From Kiritimatiellia bacterium (lineage in GTDB: Bacteria; Verrucomicrobiota; Kiritimatiellia; JAQICX01), in the NCBI GenBank assembly GCA_027858345.1, contig JAQICX010000243.1, positions 1 through 35,499 on the forward strand: a stretch of DNA of 35,499 nt, in the 5' to 3' direction. The notes beneath the pieces are model-generated. The model ran no database searches. It was not told the origin of the DNA and was given only the letters and a program-made list of their open reading frames with translations. Every line of letters starts with the position of its first letter. Within the stretch, counting starts at the first letter, position 1. Position numbers and translations under genes: made by a program. Shown in pieces: positions 18,000 through 27,779 of the stretch.

Positions 18000-18179
18000 A
18001 TGCTGGGATTAGAAGGCAATTCAATATTTTTGGCCTATATCTTATCAATCATTTCAGCACTTGGATGCCTGATTTATGGTATCATCAACTGGAATAAGGG
18101 TGGGGATAACGAACCTCAAGAGATGGGTGAAGAGAAAAAATGGGAATCTGACGAAGAAAAGGTTTCAGAAACATTATAA
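18000..18179 (+). CDS. Symporter small accessory protein
   Basis: MLGLEGNSIFLAYILSIISALGCLIYGIINWNKG, one TM segment, immediately upstream of the SSS transporter; GGAAGGAA SD. Confidence 0.78.
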   Translation: MLGLEGNSIFLAYILSIISALGCLIYGIINWNKGGDNEPQEMGEEKKWESDEEKVSETL

Positions 18180-18190
18180 AGGAGTAAAAA

Positions 18191-19789
18191 ATGTTTAATA
18201 TTCTGGCAGTAGTAATATATATTTCTATTTTATCATACTTTGCTTATTTGGGTTTTAAAGGTACCAAGACTGCAAAGGATTATCTTGTTGGTGGTGGACA
18301 GATTCATCCATTCATCATGGCTCTTTCATATGGAGCAGCGTTTATAAGTACATCAGCCATTGTTGGTTTTGGTGGTGCAGCGGCATTCTTCGGAATGAGT
18401 CTTCTCTGGTTGACATTCCTGACAATATTTGTTGGTGTATTCATTGCATTTGTTGTTTATGGCAAGCGAACAAGAAAGATTGGTCACAATCTAAGTGCTC
18501 ATACGTTTCCTGAATTTTTGGCAAAACGTTATAAATGTCCTGCAATGCAGAAATTTGCAGCGGTTGTAATATTTCTGTTCATGCCTATTTATGCAGCAGC
18601 AGTTATGATTGGTGCCGCTAAATTTCTTGAAATCAGTTTGAGCATTCCTTATGTTACAGCACTATTTTTTACATCAATAATTGTTGCAATATACGTATTT
18701 TTTGGTGGTTTAAAGGGTGTTATGTATGCAGATGCTTTCCAAGGTGGTCTGATGTTTGTTGGCATGTTGTTTCTGATTATCTTTGTATATGTAAAGCTTG
18801 GGGGAGTTGTTCCTGCTCATACAGCACTTAGTGAACTACTTACAAAGCCGGAAGTTGCCGGTCAGTTGAAAATGTGTAAAATGCCACCAGTATTTAATGG
18901 TTGGGCAAGTATGCCTGGATTTCTTTCAATTAACTGGATGGTTGTTGTTACATCACTTGTGATGGGTGTTGGTATTGGTGTTTTGGCACAACCACAGCTA
19001 GCAGTGAAATTTATGACAGTTAAGAGTAACAGAGAGTTGAACAGAGCTGTTCCAATTGGTGGCGTTTTCATTCTTATGATGACAGGTGTTGCCTTTACAG
19101 TGGGTGCTTTGTCAAACGTATTCTTCTTTAATGACACAGGTAAGATTGCAGCAGTTGCTGCTGGTGGTATTGATAAAATCATCCCGTTATTTCTAAATAC
19201 ATATCTACCTGAGTGGTTTGTTGCTCTATTCATGATTGTTCTTATTGCAGCTGGTATGTCAACTTTGAGTTCTCAGTTCCATGCAATTGCTACAGCATTC
19301 GGACACGATTTGTTATACTCAGAAAAACAATCACAAGAAAAACAAGTTCTGATCACTAGAATTGGTGTTCTTATTGCATTTGTCTTAACATTTGTTCTTG
19401 CTTTCTACCTGCCCAAAATTTGGGATGGTGCAATTGCAAGAGGTACAGCAATCTTCTTTGGACTTTGTGCTGCATCATTCCTTCCAATGTATACAGCCGC
19501 TCTATATTCAAAGAAAATAAAGAGAAAAGCTGCACTAGGTGGAATGCTTACAGGGTTTGTTGTTAGTTTGTTCTGGATGATCTTCGTCCATTTCAAAACA
19601 GCTACTGCACTTGGAATTTGTAGTGCAATGCTTAACAAGCCATTCCTGTTTAAAGGAACAAAAATGCCGTTTGTAGATCCAATTGTTATTGCTCTTTCAG
19701 CATCAATAATTGTTACAGTCATCCTTACTCTTGTTTTCAAGAAGGATATTGATGATGAGCATATTGAAAAGACTTTTGAGGGAGTATGA
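18191..19789 (+). CDS. Sodium:solute symporter (SSS) family protein
   Basis: DYLVGGGQIHPFIMALSYGAAFISTSAIVGFGGAAAFFG and multiple TM segments. Confidence 0.9.
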   Translation: MFNILAVVIYISILSYFAYLGFKGTKTAKDYLVGGGQIHPFIMALSYGAAFISTSAIVGFGGAAAFFGMSLLWLTFLTIFVGVFIAFVVYGKRTRKIGHNLSAHTFPEFLAKRYKCPAMQKFAAVVIFLFMPIYAAAVMIGAAKFLEISLSIPYVTALFFTSIIVAIYVFFGGLKGVMYADAFQGGLMFVGMLFLIIFVYVKLGGVVPAHTALSELLTKPEVAGQLKMCKMPPVFNGWASMPGFLSINWMVVVTSLVMGVGIGVLAQPQLAVKFMTVKSNRELNRAVPIGGVFILMMTGVAFTVGALSNVFFFNDTGKIAAVAAGGIDKIIPLFLNTYLPEWFVALFMIVLIAAGMSTLSSQFHAIATAFGHDLLYSEKQSQEKQVLITRIGVLIAFVLTFVLAFYLPKIWDGAIARGTAIFFGLCAASFLPMYTAALYSKKIKRKAALGGMLTGFVVSLFWMIFVHFKTATALGICSAMLNKPFLFKGTKMPFVDPIVIALSASIIVTVILTLVFKKDIDDEHIEKTFEGV

Positions 19790-20349
19790 GAATAATGGTT
19801 AATTGTTAATGGTAAATGGTTGAGGAAAGGAGACGGAAGTAGGGGATCAATTAAAAATTAAGAATTAATAATTGTGGAATGCCTCCGGCGGTGTTTATTA
19901 TGCCGAGCTGGAGCTCGGCGTTCCCAGAGGTACCCCTCCCACCTCGCAGGCGAGGTGACCTCCTCCCGCAGAGCGGGACTATCCCGCCAGGCGTGGATAG
20001 CTGAAGCCCGTTGGTCTTCAACTTTTGTTCTATTGCTTATTTCTGTAGAAAAAGCAATAGTGCCAAAAGTTTATGGAACAATGCATGTTAGCAATTCTTG
20101 TAGGTACTTTAAGGCAAAAGTTGGCGAGTAGTTTGAGAATAGTATCATCAGTTGATGTATAAAGACTTATGAAATAGACTGTGTAAAAAACGATCATAGA
20201 AAACAAGAAGATGAGAGGTTGTAGTACAGATTACCACAGATTTATGTGTTCTAAAGCTATTAATTTATGTATAGGCAACAGTGAAGTTTGGAAGATGGTC
20301 TACATGAAAATATTATTTTTTACTGAGATATCTTGTTGTTAGGTTTTAT

Positions 20350-21099
20350 TTATACTGCTTTATTATCATAAAGATCAGAAAGTATAGCTGTTGTTAGCTC
20401 AAGGTATTTTCTGTAGTCAGATGGAATTTGCTCAGAAATATTGTATATCTTTAGTCCTTCTTCTGAAGTAATAATGAAAAGTGGTTTAAAAGACGCAATA
20501 TCACGTATGTCTTGGATGATTTGAAAGTGCTGTGCGGATGTCAAGTTATGTGCATTTTTTTCCATTATATCATTTAACCTTTTGTGTTCTTTTAGTTGTT
20601 CTTGAGTATCTATAATAGAGTGAGGCACATAAAGAGGAATTCTATGTGCTGCCGGATCTCGAAATTTGGCAAGATCAACTCCCCATGTTTTTACGTTATT
20701 AATAATATTTATTAGGTCAGCATTTAAATCAGCAAGTGATTTCAGAAAATCTTTTCCAAACAAGCTTATTTTCATACGATCGCTACTAGATGTTGTTGAT
20801 ACGGTTTTAATTATATTGAGTTCAAATTGAAGAATCCATGCGAGGTTATCTAATGCTCCGCGAAGATTGAGATAAAATGCGTTTATAAAAAGAGCAGCTT
20901 CTGTTGTTTCATAAACGCTGAGTGAGTTTTCTTTTTGTTTTGCACAGTTCGCTGTAAGATAGTCATGGCAACGTCTAATAATATAGTGCCTTTGGGTTAA
21001 TCCATCTTGTAGATGCTCTTGTGCCTGTTTGTTTGATAAAAATGTTTTAAGTTGATAAAGTAGTTCTTCTGTTTTAAGTTCTAAACGATTCATTTTCAT
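20350..21099 (-). CDS. Conserved hypothetical protein, helical
   Basis: Complete ORF; FINAFYLNLRGALDNLAWILQFEL and RDPAAHRIPLYVP look like a conserved family. Confidence 0.75.
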   Translation of the reverse strand: MKMNRLELKTEELLYQLKTFLSNKQAQEHLQDGLTQRHYIIRRCHDYLTANCAKQKENSLSVYETTEAALFINAFYLNLRGALDNLAWILQFELNIIKTVSTTSSSDRMKISLFGKDFLKSLADLNADLINIINNVKTWGVDLAKFRDPAAHRIPLYVPHSIIDTQEQLKEHKRLNDIMEKNAHNLTSAQHFQIIQDIRDIASFKPLFIITSEEGLKIYNISEQIPSDYRKYLELTTAILSDLYDNKAV

Positions 21100-21119
21100 G
21101 ATTATTGTGTATGGCTTTG

Positions 21120-21242
21120 TTATTTTATTATTGTACTAGCGAATGATTTGAAAACTAATGGTATTACAACAAATGCCATAATAAGTACTCCAATCACATA
21201 AAAAACGAATTCACCAATTGTCATTTTTTGTTTTCTTGCCAT
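21120..21242 (-). CDS. Small (40 aa) single-TM membrane protein, absent from the ORF track
   Basis: MARKQKMTIGEFVFYVIGVLIMAFVVIPLVFKSFASTIIK; GGAG SD upstream of the ATG. Confidence 0.5.
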   Translation of the reverse strand: MARKQKMTIGEFVFYVIGVLIMAFVVIPLVFKSFASTIIK

Positions 21243-21513
21243 GATTTGCTCCATATTTATTTGATTTGAGATAATATATCATTGTGTGCATAAAAATGCA
21301 AAACAATATTAATTTGCAAGTTTGGGATCCTCCTTCGCAATCCTTGTCTACGGCGCGACAGGTCGAGACTCGAGCCTGCGAGAGAGGCTCAACCACTCAA
21401 GATAAATAATAGGGTGAAGCAATGAACGTAGTGAATGGCCTACATTCGTCCTCGTTCTCATAAAGCGTCTCAACCGAAAAATTAAGGGAAGAACCAAAAG
21501 TTGTATTTTTTAA

Positions 21514-21542
21514 TTGATAACGAGGCCGATATTGATTATTAT
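21514..21542 (+). promoter_or_regulatory. Sigma70-like promoter TTGATA-N17-TATTAT for the STAS gene
   Basis: Direct reading; 26 nt downstream of CAACCGAAAAATTAAGG. Confidence 0.65.
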
Positions 21543-21597
21543 ATTGGAAATGTGTAAATATAATGGGAAATCAACTTAAAAAAAGGAAAATTGAATC

Positions 21598-21936
21598 ATG
21601 ATGACATTTGAGCATAGTCGAATAGGTACAAGTATCGTAGTTACACTTGGTGGACGAATTGATAATCAAACAATACCTGTTTTTGATAACCATATTCAAA
21701 GACTTCTAGATGCGGGAGAATCCTCATTCATACTTGATTTCACAGATGTAGAATATTTAAGCAGTGCTGGTCTTAGGGGATTGCTCAAGTTGACAAAAGA
21801 GACAAAAGCCAGAGGCGGGAAAACAGTTATTGTTGCTGCAAATCCTAGTATTCAGCATCTATTTAAAATTTCCGGATTTGATAAAATATTTATCATTGCC
21901 AAAGACCTTCTTGAAGCTACAGGGATAATGCTTTAA
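21598..21936 (+). CDS. STAS-domain anti-sigma factor antagonist family protein
   Basis: GGRIDNQTIPVFDNHIQRLLDAGESSFILDFTDVEYLSSAGLRGLLKLTKETKARGG. Confidence 0.92.
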   Translation: MMTFEHSRIGTSIVVTLGGRIDNQTIPVFDNHIQRLLDAGESSFILDFTDVEYLSSAGLRGLLKLTKETKARGGKTVIVAANPSIQHLFKISGFDKIFIIAKDLLEATGIML

Positions 21937-22378
21937 AAAGTGCTAAGTGGGAAGTAGGAAGTGGGAAGGGCTCGCAAAGCTCGCAGGTTAAGATAAAGAC
22001 TGAGGTTGAGAACTGGAAAGTTTCAAGTTCGTAAATGCGCAAGTCGGAGGAATAGCTGCCGCAGGTATTTATTATGCGTGAGAAAGTTCAACGTTCAATA
22101 TTGAATGAATACCCCTTCAGCCTTCGCCATTAAGTGCATGGCATTAGCTTTAATCATGGTTTGCTTTAGTCGAGAGTCGTTAGTCCTAAATATCCAGTTC
22201 AGCAATTATCCTGCATGGCAAGCCTGATAGAGCTGCAAATTTAATTGGATATGTGTTTGTAGCTAAATGCTTTTTCGGTAGGGTGAAAAGTTAAAGAAAA
22301 TCATTTTTTTTGGAGTTTGATGAAATATTTTATTGAATGCTGATATTTTTTATGATACAGTTTCGAAAATTAAAAATA

Positions 22379-25300
22379 ATGGAGAAAATAATGCGAAGAA
22401 TTATGATGTTGTTGTTGATGGTGCTCTTTGGAGTTAATGTATCCGGGGTGGTGGTTTCATCTGAAGTTAGTAATCCTGATACTTCAATTTGGAGTGATTC
22501 AGGGGGATCTTTTGCTGTAGATATAAGTGCATCTGATTTTAAAATTGATGCTAAAAACGTTAGAGGTATCTCCGCAAAAGTTAATATTCCCGGCAATGGT
22601 TTTGGTGTAGCTACATTTAAGCCAGAGGGAATGAGTGCTTCAGGAAATTTGAAATCAGTTGAAATTCTTTCTAAAATTAACATGACTAAATATGGGGTTT
22701 TCCTGAGATTCAATGATGGTAATGGACAAAACGTTGTAGATGGAAATAAACTAAATTCTGTTATAAAGTATAAAGGGATTATTGGGCAATGGCAAAAAAC
22801 AGAGTTTGTTATCCCGGATGATTGGGTTCAACCAGTTGAGTTTATTGGTATAATGGTATGGAATTGGGAAGCAAAGACTGTAAAAGCTCAACCTGTTGTT
22901 GACATTGCAGGCTTGAAATTAAATGTTGATATTGCAGATGATGTTAAGAAAGAAGATCTTCTGAGTGTTTCTTGTGATTCAGGGTTGATGAGAAATGTTT
23001 TTACAACCTCAATGCCACCAAAGTATAAATTAATGGTTTCCACATGGGATTCAGAAAATCTTAAGGGCAGTGTAAAGTATACAGTATCTGACTATAGCAG
23101 TGGTAAGGTTGTTGATGCCGGGGAGTTTAAGCTTGAAAATAAAAGAGCTCTTTGCCTTGATATTGAGTTGAAGGTAAATAAGTTTGGTGTCTACAACTTT
23201 GAAGCCGTTGTCAATGTTGAAGGTATAAAAGAGATAAAAGAGAGTAGTAGATTTGCATATGTCCCAACACCAAATGTTTTGACTGAAAAAGATAAGAAAT
23301 ATTCACCTTATGGCATGGATATTCATAGTGGAATTGATGGTGTCGCATATCAGCAGATTGCTGATCTTGGAGTTGTATGGGCTCGTGATTTTGGTTTTAG
23401 TCGTAACTGGATGGTTCGTGCCAGAGGTCAAAACGGCAATTATGAAGGATGGCCTTTTTATAGAAGTAAGCTTCCCAAAATTGATGCAGCAGGTCTTATA
23501 ATTGCTCCTGTCTTAATGGGAATGATAGGAAATGCTCCAAAAGATGGAACAACAGTTCCAGACAAAGAGTGGGCTAGAGATCTTTCTCATTTCTTGTGGG
23601 CATTTCCTAATATTACTTCATGGGAAATTGATAATGAGTGCGATCTGCATGACAAAAGACTTGCTGGTGATTCGGAAATATACAAAGGATATCACAAGAG
23701 ATTTGGAGAGATTGTAAATACACTTGATGAGAATCTCTGGGCAGTAGAGAATGGGACGGCCGGGGTTCATCCTGATAAATTAAAAATTGCTATAGATGAA
23801 GGCGCATTTGATAATATTGATGTTGTAAATGCACATTTTTATTGTGGAACAGCGATTCCAGAGTTAAGTACGAGAAATGCCAATACAGGGCAGGCTGGTG
23901 AAGCTCCGTCACTGATGCGAGATACACTGCGCGAATTTTCGAAAGTTGCAGATTCCGATGGCAAAGATCGTCAAGCTTGGATAACCGAATTTGGCTGGGA
24001 TACACTAGCTGTACATATCGTTACAGAGTATGAACAGGCGGCATATCTTCAGCGAGGCTATTTAATGGGATTAAACGCCGGTTTAGATAAGATGTTCTGG
24101 TATTGGAACCTAGATACCAAGGGGATTCCTGGTGGTTTTTTTGATGGTTGTGGTGTGTTTTCCGGAAAAGATGAGCCAAAACCGGCAGCTGTTGCATATT
24201 CAGCAATGGCAAAGATGCTTCCTAATCCAAAGCCACTAGGTAGTTTTGATGTGGGAGAAGGAACTCTTGGATACCTTTTTGCGTCTGAAGGCAAATTGGT
24301 GGCAGCTGTTTTCAAACTATATGAAGATGGTCCATCAACTATGCAGAAAATCGGTAGTGGTGTTGTCTATGATTATTATGGCAACAAGATTGAAGGTAAC
24401 AGTTTTAAATTGCAGGTTGCTCCAACCTGGATTGTTGGAATTGATGCAAAAGAGACAATGCTGAAAGGTACAGCTTGCGATATTATATCTTCCAGCTATA
24501 TTCGTGCATCCGCAGGAGACAAATTTGTTTCAACCATTAAGGTTGATCCATCAAAATATCTCACAAAGAATTCCACAATAAGTGCAGACTTGCCAAATGG
24601 CTGGGAGCTTGTTAAGCGGGATGTTGTATCATCTGAAAATAGTGATATGAACTTTAATATTCAGATCAGGATTGCTGCAGACAGTAAAAGAGGTTTTTAT
24701 GATGTAGTCTTTGCAATGAAAGATGGAGACTATGTTCAGTATTTCCCTATACAAGTTGAAGTTTTAGATGCTGCAAGTATAAAAGTATATCCATTGCAGG
24801 GTACATTTGATAACTCTACATTAAAAGTTCAGATAAAGAATAACTCAATGTATGACAAGACCTTTATGTTTAAATCAGAAATACCTTCAAGTTGGAGTGT
24901 TGAACCTCAAAATTTGAAGTTGGATATGAAGGCTAAAGAGACTGTTATACAGGAATTTAAGGTTAAGTGGAATGTTGAAGACATTCAAAAGACCAAGGCC
25001 ATGCTTCAGATTGCTGATGTTGATGGAACAGTATTGGCAGCAGAGGGTATTATCCCTAATCAGTTAATCATTCCCAAGGTTTCAGATATTAAGTTTGATG
25101 GCAATTTAAGTGATTGGCCAAAAGGTTCAAAGATTCCATCATGGACACTTGGTTGTATTGGGCAAGATGCAAATGTTGATCTATATGTTGCATATGGTAA
25201 GAAGGGCATTTATCTTGCATTTGAAGTTCAAGATGGCTTGAAGGCTCAAGTTATTCCTGAAAGTTTCTGGAATTCAGATGTTCTTGAGGTAATTGTTGAT

Positions 25301-25672
25301 ACAAAAGTTGATTCAACAGATCGAAATGAGTATGCTAAGACAGACCATCAATTCTGGATTTGTCCATTAGTTGATAGTAAAAGTGTTTATCTTGGTCGCT
25401 GGAAGAGAAACTCTGAAATTGCTGAAACACAATTTGATATAAAATCTGTTGAAGGAGTTTCAATGTTGAGAAAGCCTGGAAGTTACGTGGTTGAGGTTTT
25501 GATTCCTGCAGAAGCTATAACCGGATTTAATCCGGATGTAAAAACTCTTGGGTTGAATCTTAATCTTACTATCTCTGGTGAAAAATCAAAACGAGAAGTT
25601 TTCTGGATTTATGATAAGCCATCTGGTGTCATTCAGAAACCTGGAAAGATTGGAAGAGTGATAATCAAATAG
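22379..25672 (+). CDS. Large secreted glycoside-hydrolase-like protein ((beta/alpha)8, clan A-like) with C-terminal CBM9-like domain
   Basis: Signal peptide MEKIMRRIMMLLLMVLFGVNVSG; WEIDNECDLHD; WITEFGWDT; FDGNLSDWPKGSKIPSWTLG...LYVAYGKKGIYLAFEVQD. The track ORF begins at 22337. Confidence 0.75.
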   Translation: MEKIMRRIMMLLLMVLFGVNVSGVVVSSEVSNPDTSIWSDSGGSFAVDISASDFKIDAKNVRGISAKVNIPGNGFGVATFKPEGMSASGNLKSVEILSKINMTKYGVFLRFNDGNGQNVVDGNKLNSVIKYKGIIGQWQKTEFVIPDDWVQPVEFIGIMVWNWEAKTVKAQPVVDIAGLKLNVDIADDVKKEDLLSVSCDSGLMRNVFTTSMPPKYKLMVSTWDSENLKGSVKYTVSDYSSGKVVDAGEFKLENKRALCLDIELKVNKFGVYNFEAVVNVEGIKEIKESSRFAYVPTPNVLTEKDKKYSPYGMDIHSGIDGVAYQQIADLGVVWARDFGFSRNWMVRARGQNGNYEGWPFYRSKLPKIDAAGLIIAPVLMGMIGNAPKDGTTVPDKEWARDLSHFLWAFPNITSWEIDNECDLHDKRLAGDSEIYKGYHKRFGEIVNTLDENLWAVENGTAGVHPDKLKIAIDEGAFDNIDVVNAHFYCGTAIPELSTRNANTGQAGEAPSLMRDTLREFSKVADSDGKDRQAWITEFGWDTLAVHIVTEYEQAAYLQRGYLMGLNAGLDKMFWYWNLDTKGIPGGFFDGCGVFSGKDEPKPAAVAYSAMAKMLPNPKPLGSFDVGEGTLGYLFASEGKLVAAVFKLYEDGPSTMQKIGSGVVYDYYGNKIEGNSFKLQVAPTWIVGIDAKETMLKGTACDIISSSYIRASAGDKFVSTIKVDPSKYLTKNSTISADLPNGWELVKRDVVSSENSDMNFNIQIRIAADSKRGFYDVVFAMKDGDYVQYFPIQVEVLDAASIKVYPLQGTFDNSTLKVQIKNNSMYDKTFMFKSEIPSSWSVEPQNLKLDMKAKETVIQEFKVKWNVEDIQKTKAMLQIADVDGTVLAAEGIIPNQLIIPKVSDIKFDGNLSDWPKGSKIPSWTLGCIGQDANVDLYVAYGKKGIYLAFEVQDGLKAQVIPESFWNSDVLEVIVDTKVDSTDRNEYAKTDHQFWICPLVDSKSVYLGRWKRNSEIAETQFDIKSVEGVSMLRKPGSYVVEVLIPAEAITGFNPDVKTLGLNLNLTISGEKSKREVFWIYDKPSGVIQKPGKIGRVIIK

Positions 25673-25737
25673 GGGATCTCTGTAGAGATTTCCTGTTTAA
25701 TGTGAGTATATAAATAGTTCTGCTATGTATATTTGCC

Positions 25738-26213
25738 TTAATTTTTCAGTTATTTCACTTTATGAGAACGTTTTTCATGCCGTCACGCAGGTGACCGTTC
25801 TCGACCTGTCGAGCCGTAGACAAGGATTGCGAAGGAGTATCTTAAACTTGCAAATTAATATTGTCGTGTAGGAATGGGAACCCACCCCTCCGTTCTCGTT
25901 CCTCGAACACCTCCTCACGCAGAGCGGGACTATCCCGCAAGGCGTGGATAGCCGGGGAGGAGCTAATACGTCCTCATCGTCATTAAAAATTGTTTTGCCA
26001 TTTTATCAGCCACTGTGTCCTCCATCATGTCCGCCGTCTTGTCGCGCCGTAGGCACTGCGAAGGCGGAAGTCCGGAACGGCGAAGGCTGGAAGCACCCCG
26101 ACCCTACAAAACACCTGCGAATAAACCTTTTAGCTTTGGTTGCAGCATCCGTAACTTGTAGGGTCGGGGTCCTTGACCCCGCCAAAAAGGGTGTTCAACC
26201 GAAAAATTGAGGT
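25738..26213. repeat. Composite dispersed element bounded by CCTTAATTTTTCAGTT and AACCGAAAAATTGAGG inverted ends
   Basis: Terminal inverted repeats match 14/16; internal segments recur at about 21306-21385 (inverted) and 34785-34960. Confidence 0.6.
25911..25962 (+). repeat. Cloverleaf-like dispersed repeat copy
   Basis: Near-identical to 16197-16248. Confidence 0.85.
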
Positions 26214-26238
26214 TTTTTGTCATTTCAGATAAAAACAC

Positions 26239-26267
26239 TTGAAAACATATTAGGTAAGGTATACTAT
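26239..26267 (+). promoter_or_regulatory. Sigma70-like promoter TTGAAA-N17-TACTAT
   Basis: Direct reading; 26 nt downstream of CAACCGAAAAATTGAGG; upstream of the ABM gene. Confidence 0.55.
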
Positions 26268-26487
26268 TCATTCAAACGATTAAAAATGTTAAATATTATG
26301 TTAGAACAGGTAGATTTTTGTGGTTTAAAAGTAGCACGTCTGAACAATTGATGGACAACATTCGACCATGGTTTGTTTTAGTCGTGAGTCCGGAGTCCAG
26401 AGTCCTAACGAGCAAAGCTAAGCGATTGACTTTGCACGACAAACGTGAACAGTGCACTGTTCTCTAAAAAGAAATGAGGAAAAGAAA

Positions 26488-26793
26488 ATGATAGCAGTAT
26501 TAGCATCGATAACAGTTAAGCTTGATGAAAAAGCTAAATTTATTGAAATTTTCAATGAAAACGTACCAAATGTATTGGCAGAAAAGGGGTGTATTGAGTA
26601 TGCACCAATGGTTGATGCTCATTCAGGAATTCTTGTTCAGGAAAAAGATGACGCAATGGTTACAGTTGTAGAAAGATGGGAGTCAATTGAAGATCTTAAA
26701 GCTCATCTTAAAGCTCCTCATATGGATGCATACAGGGAAAAAGTTGCCGATATCGTTCAGCATGTGACACTAAAAGTTCTGGAAAAAGTATAG
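26488..26793 (+). CDS. Antibiotic biosynthesis monooxygenase (ABM)-fold protein
   Basis: MIAVLASITVKLDEKAKFIEIFNENVPNVLAEKGCIEYAPMVDAHSG...VVERWESIEDLKAHLKAPHMDAY. Confidence 0.88.
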   Translation: MIAVLASITVKLDEKAKFIEIFNENVPNVLAEKGCIEYAPMVDAHSGILVQEKDDAMVTVVERWESIEDLKAHLKAPHMDAYREKVADIVQHVTLKVLEKV

Positions 26794-27060
26794 CTCGCTA
26801 CGCGAGCTAGTGATACGTGGGATGTAGGAAGTGGGAAGATGACTAGCTCTGCTAGTCCCGCAAGGCGGGATTAAGGTTAAGATGCTGACATACTGTCAAC
26901 GGAATTAAGGAATGGCGAAGCCATTGTTTGTTTTTTAGGACGTGCGTTGCCGTCAATCATGGTTCCACGGGGGCAAGCCCCGAGGTGACCTTAAAAGCTA
27001 GAACGTCGAATCCACGCTTTGCGGGACTAGCAAAGCTAGCACGTTCACCGTTCAATGATG

Positions 27061-27319
27061 AATACCCCTCCCACCACTCGACATTTTGCTTTGAGGAGCA
27101 AAATGACAGAGTAGTGACCTCCCCTAAAAGCGGGAGGAGTTTTGGCGGACTAGGGCTGGCTTCCGCCTTCGGCACCTCCTCCCGCCGAGTGGGACTATCC
27201 CGCGATGCGTGGGTAGCCGGGGAGGAGTTGGTGAGTTGTTTTGTAAACCGTTTAAATTGCAAGTTTTACAACTGCTCCCGCTTTTAGGGGATCTGTCATG
27301 CGTGCATGACTGAGGGGTA
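27061..27319. repeat. MITE-like element with AATACCCCTC / GAGGGGTA ends, with the cloverleaf-like repeat nested inside
   Basis: Same ends and internal CCTCCCCTAA...GCTCCC...GCATGACTGAGGGGTA architecture as 6868-7071. Confidence 0.65.
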
Positions 27320-27367
27320 CGCAACAGAAAAATTAATGAGAAAAATTGAGAAAACAGAAAAAAAGAC

Positions 27368-27396
27368 TTGAAATACGAAGCAAAAAGATATATATT
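27368..27396 (+). promoter_or_regulatory. Sigma70-like promoter TTGAAA-N17-TATATT for tRNA-Leu
   Basis: Direct reading; -10 ends 18 nt before the tRNA start. Confidence 0.7.
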
Positions 27397-27414
27397 CTCG
27401 CCTCGTTTTCCAGT

Positions 27415-27500
27415 GCTCGGGTGGTGGAATGGCAGACACGCTAGCTTGAGGGGCTAGTGGGCGAAAGCCCATGCGGGTTCAAGTCCCGCCCCGAGCACCA
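27415..27500 (+). tRNA. tRNA-Leu (anticodon GAG), CCA encoded
   Basis: GCTCGGG...CCCGAGC acceptor stem, CTAGC-TTGAGGG-GCTAG anticodon arm, long variable arm, GGTTCAAGTCC T-loop, ACCA end. Confidence 0.93.
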
Positions 27501-27617
27501 TAATTACGTAATAAAATACGTAAAACTGTAAATTGCTGGCTTTGCTAGTCCCGCAAGGCGGGAGTAAACGGTAAACGATTGTGTTGCTCCGCGACCTATC
27601 ATTAAGCTACCCACTTT

Positions 27618-27779
27618 TTATCTCTTTCTTGTAGCTCTATATAATGAAGACAAGAAACAGACGTAGCTATGATAAATTTCTTTAATCTTTGAGATAGATT
27701 CATTTTGATTTTTTGCATCACCCTCAATTATTTTAGATAGAAACTCTTGTGCTTCAATTTTGTATGTTTTGTCACTCAT
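27618..27779 (-). CDS. DpnD-like small protein (53 aa), overlapping the DpnI homologue by 4 bp; absent from the ORF track
   Basis: MSDKTYKIEAQEFLSKIIEGDAKNQNESISKIKEIYHSYVCFLSSLYRATRKR resembles the YKVEIxExLSRxVEVEAxxxxEAIxKV pattern of DpnD/PcfM proteins; ATGA overlap. Confidence 0.6.
   Translation of the reverse strand: MSDKTYKIEAQEFLSKIIEGDAKNQNESISKIKEIYHSYVCFLSSLYRATRKR

Noticed and set aside
18862-19740. Antisense ORFs in the SSS symporter
   Set aside because: Shadow ORFs of a strongly supported coding gene
19874-20131. ORF 19874-20131 (+)
   Set aside because: Starts in the dispersed repeat (SSRRAGLSRQAWIA) and has no recognisable domain
25944-26210. ORF 25944-26210 (+)
   Set aside because: Within the composite repeat element
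26928-27324. ORFs 26928-27287 (+), 26957-27262 (-) and 27124-27324 (-)
   Set aside because: Overlapping frames in the MITE-like repeat at 27061-27319
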